From NCBI GenBank assembly GCA_964633845.1, contig CAZWLA010000007.1, positions 1 through 40,259 on the forward strand: a stretch of 40,259 bases of DNA, written 5' to 3'. The position numbers and the translations under genes were made by a program. The stretch comes from JADHTT01 sp964633845 (GTDB lineage: Bacteria; Campylobacterota; Campylobacteria; Campylobacterales; Arcobacteraceae). Below, piece by piece: positions 39,551 to 40,259 of the stretch. The notes below the pieces were generated by a model that saw nothing but the letters and a program-made list of their open reading frames with translations, was not told the origin of the DNA and searched no databases. Numbering within the stretch: the stretch's first letter is position 1; each line of letters starts with the position of its first letter.

Positions 39551-39946
39551 ATGAAAGTTGTAACTGGAGTTGTTGGAAATGATATTCATGTCGTTGCTAA
39601 TAGACTAATTGATATATCACTAAAAGAAAGAGGCTTTGAGGTATTTAACTTAGGTGTTAATACATACTTAGAAGAATTTCTAGATGCAGTAGTAGAGACA
39701 AATGCAGATGTCTTATTAATCTCTTCTTTAAATGGTGAAGCTGAGGGTTGGTGTAGAGATCTACTATTTTTAAAAGAGCAATATGATATGGAAAATGTAA
39801 CATTTGTGATTGGTGGAAACTTAGCTGTTGGTGAAAGTACAAATGATGAGATTGTACCAAAATATAAAGAATATGGATTTGATCTTGTATTTCATCAAGT
39901 TGACTTGATGGATGGTTTAGATACTTTGGAGGAGTTTGTTAGATGA
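39551..39946 (+). CDS. glmS: Methylaspartate (glutamate) mutase S subunit, cobalamin-binding
   Basis: 131 residues, slightly short for the family. A flavodoxin-like B12-binding fold: GVVGNDIHVVANRLIDISL carries the base-off motif with Asp and His in place but with Ala instead of the usual Gly (DxHxxA rather than DxHxxG); ADVLLISSLNGEAE and FVIGGNLAVG are the conserved SSL and GG loops. With the E subunit it interconverts L-glutamate and 3-methylaspartate through adenosylcobalamin radicals. The stop overlaps the ATG of the E gene (ATGA), so no mutL lies between them as it does in clostridia. Confidence 0.87.
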   Translation: MKVVTGVVGNDIHVVANRLIDISLKERGFEVFNLGVNTYLEEFLDAVVETNADVLLISSLNGEAEGWCRDLLFLKEQYDMENVTFVIGGNLAVGESTNDEIVPKYKEYGFDLVFHQVDLMDGLDTLEEFVR

Positions 39947-40259
39947 GTTTACTTCAAAGAGATAGAGAGATAATTGTACAAAATGAGTTTGTAGATCATT
40001 TTGATTTTGCAGAGGTTGAAGAGTTTGTAAAAGGTGCTAGCAAGGATCTATTTATATCTCATAAGTTTAAAACACATAAAGGTCAAACATTAGTACAACC
40101 AAGGGGTGGATTCCCTACGTATGAAAAAATGTATACACTTTATAATGAGTTTAAAAGTGTAGATGTAGATGTATTACCACTTACAATTGATTCACATACA
40201 AGATTAAATGATTATGGTAGTGCAGGTAAGATGCTTAGGCTTAGTGAAGAGACTGAGAC
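39943..40259 (+). CDS. glmE: Methylaspartate (glutamate) mutase E subunit, 5' part
   Basis: The first 105 residues of a protein that runs off the window; family members are about 480 residues. The segments TLVQPRGGFPTYEKM and DVLPLTIDSHTRLNDYGSAG match the conserved glutamate mutase E motifs (QPRGG and PLTIDSYTR-type) that bind substrate and cobalamin in the TIM barrel. Coupled to the S subunit by an ATGA overlap. Whether the pair serves glutamate fermentation, an anaplerotic methylaspartate route or making of a modified amino acid depends on genes beyond the window. Confidence 0.88.
   Translation, partial: MSLLQRDREIIVQNEFVDHFDFAEVEEFVKGASKDLFISHKFKTHKGQTLVQPRGGFPTYEKMYTLYNEFKSVDVDVLPLTIDSHTRLNDYGSAGKMLRLSEETE

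Overview
The window reads as chromosome of a very AT-rich Campylobacterota (epsilonproteobacterium), most likely an Arcobacter-group or Sulfurimonas-like denitrifier. This rests on the low GC, the recA-eno-(FtsB-like)-(AMIN-like) gene order known from Campylobacter relatives, a short epsilon-type BioB, and a clade II (Sec-exported, C-terminal cytochrome c) NosZ. Genus is inference. No rRNA, tRNA, CRISPR array, insertion sequence or prophage was seen.

Layout. 1-2840 (+): 3' part of recA, eno, an FtsB-like coiled-coil protein and an AMIN-like periplasmic protein. 2814-7701 (-): topA-yfcE-bioB-cation/proton antiporter as a tightly packed operon. 7854-11827: a nitrogen-uptake block with a TorF-type outer-membrane protein (-), a degenerate NtrC-like/NtrB-like pair, amt and glnK (+). 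Two near-identical 17-bp palindromes, TGTATAG-N3-YTATACA, lie in front of the regulator gene and in front of amt. 11824-14992 (-): met8-type siroheme synthase, a small anchored protein, a hemerythrin/PAS (DUF438-type) protein and an MFS permease.

15115-33449 is a near-complete denitrification island. Heme d1 synthesis is covered by cobA/nirE, met8, a fused nirDL-type siroheme decarboxylase, nirJ and nirF. The terminal reductases are nirS (cd1 nitrite reductase), norCB (with a 112-aa membrane protein in front and an unlisted 51-aa membrane protein behind) and nosZ. A siroheme/[4Fe-4S] nitrite or sulfite reductase and two paralogous pentaheme cytochromes c sit between them. 33604-38968 is the nos accessory operon: monoheme cytochrome, a NosH-like polyferredoxin fused to a NosB-like membrane domain, nosD, Tat-exported nosG, a lipoprotein monoheme cytochrome and a PAS protein. 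nosF, nosY and nosL are not in the window. 38993-40259: rraA (-), then cobalamin-dependent glutamate mutase S and the start of E (+).

How it works together. Siroheme is a shared intermediate: precorrin-2 made by CobA and oxidised/chelated by Met8 can serve the siroheme reductase or be decarboxylated by NirDL and finished by NirJ/NirF into heme d1 for NirS. Five FNR/DNR-type boxes (TTGAT-N4-ATCAA, four perfect, one with a single mismatch) precede the pentaheme gene, nirC-nirJ, nirS, the nor operon and the nos accessory operon, so a Crp/Fnr-family regulator encoded outside the window probably switches on the island when oxygen is low or NO is present. Convergent genes are packed so tightly that several intrinsic terminators lie over stop codons or C-terminal codons.
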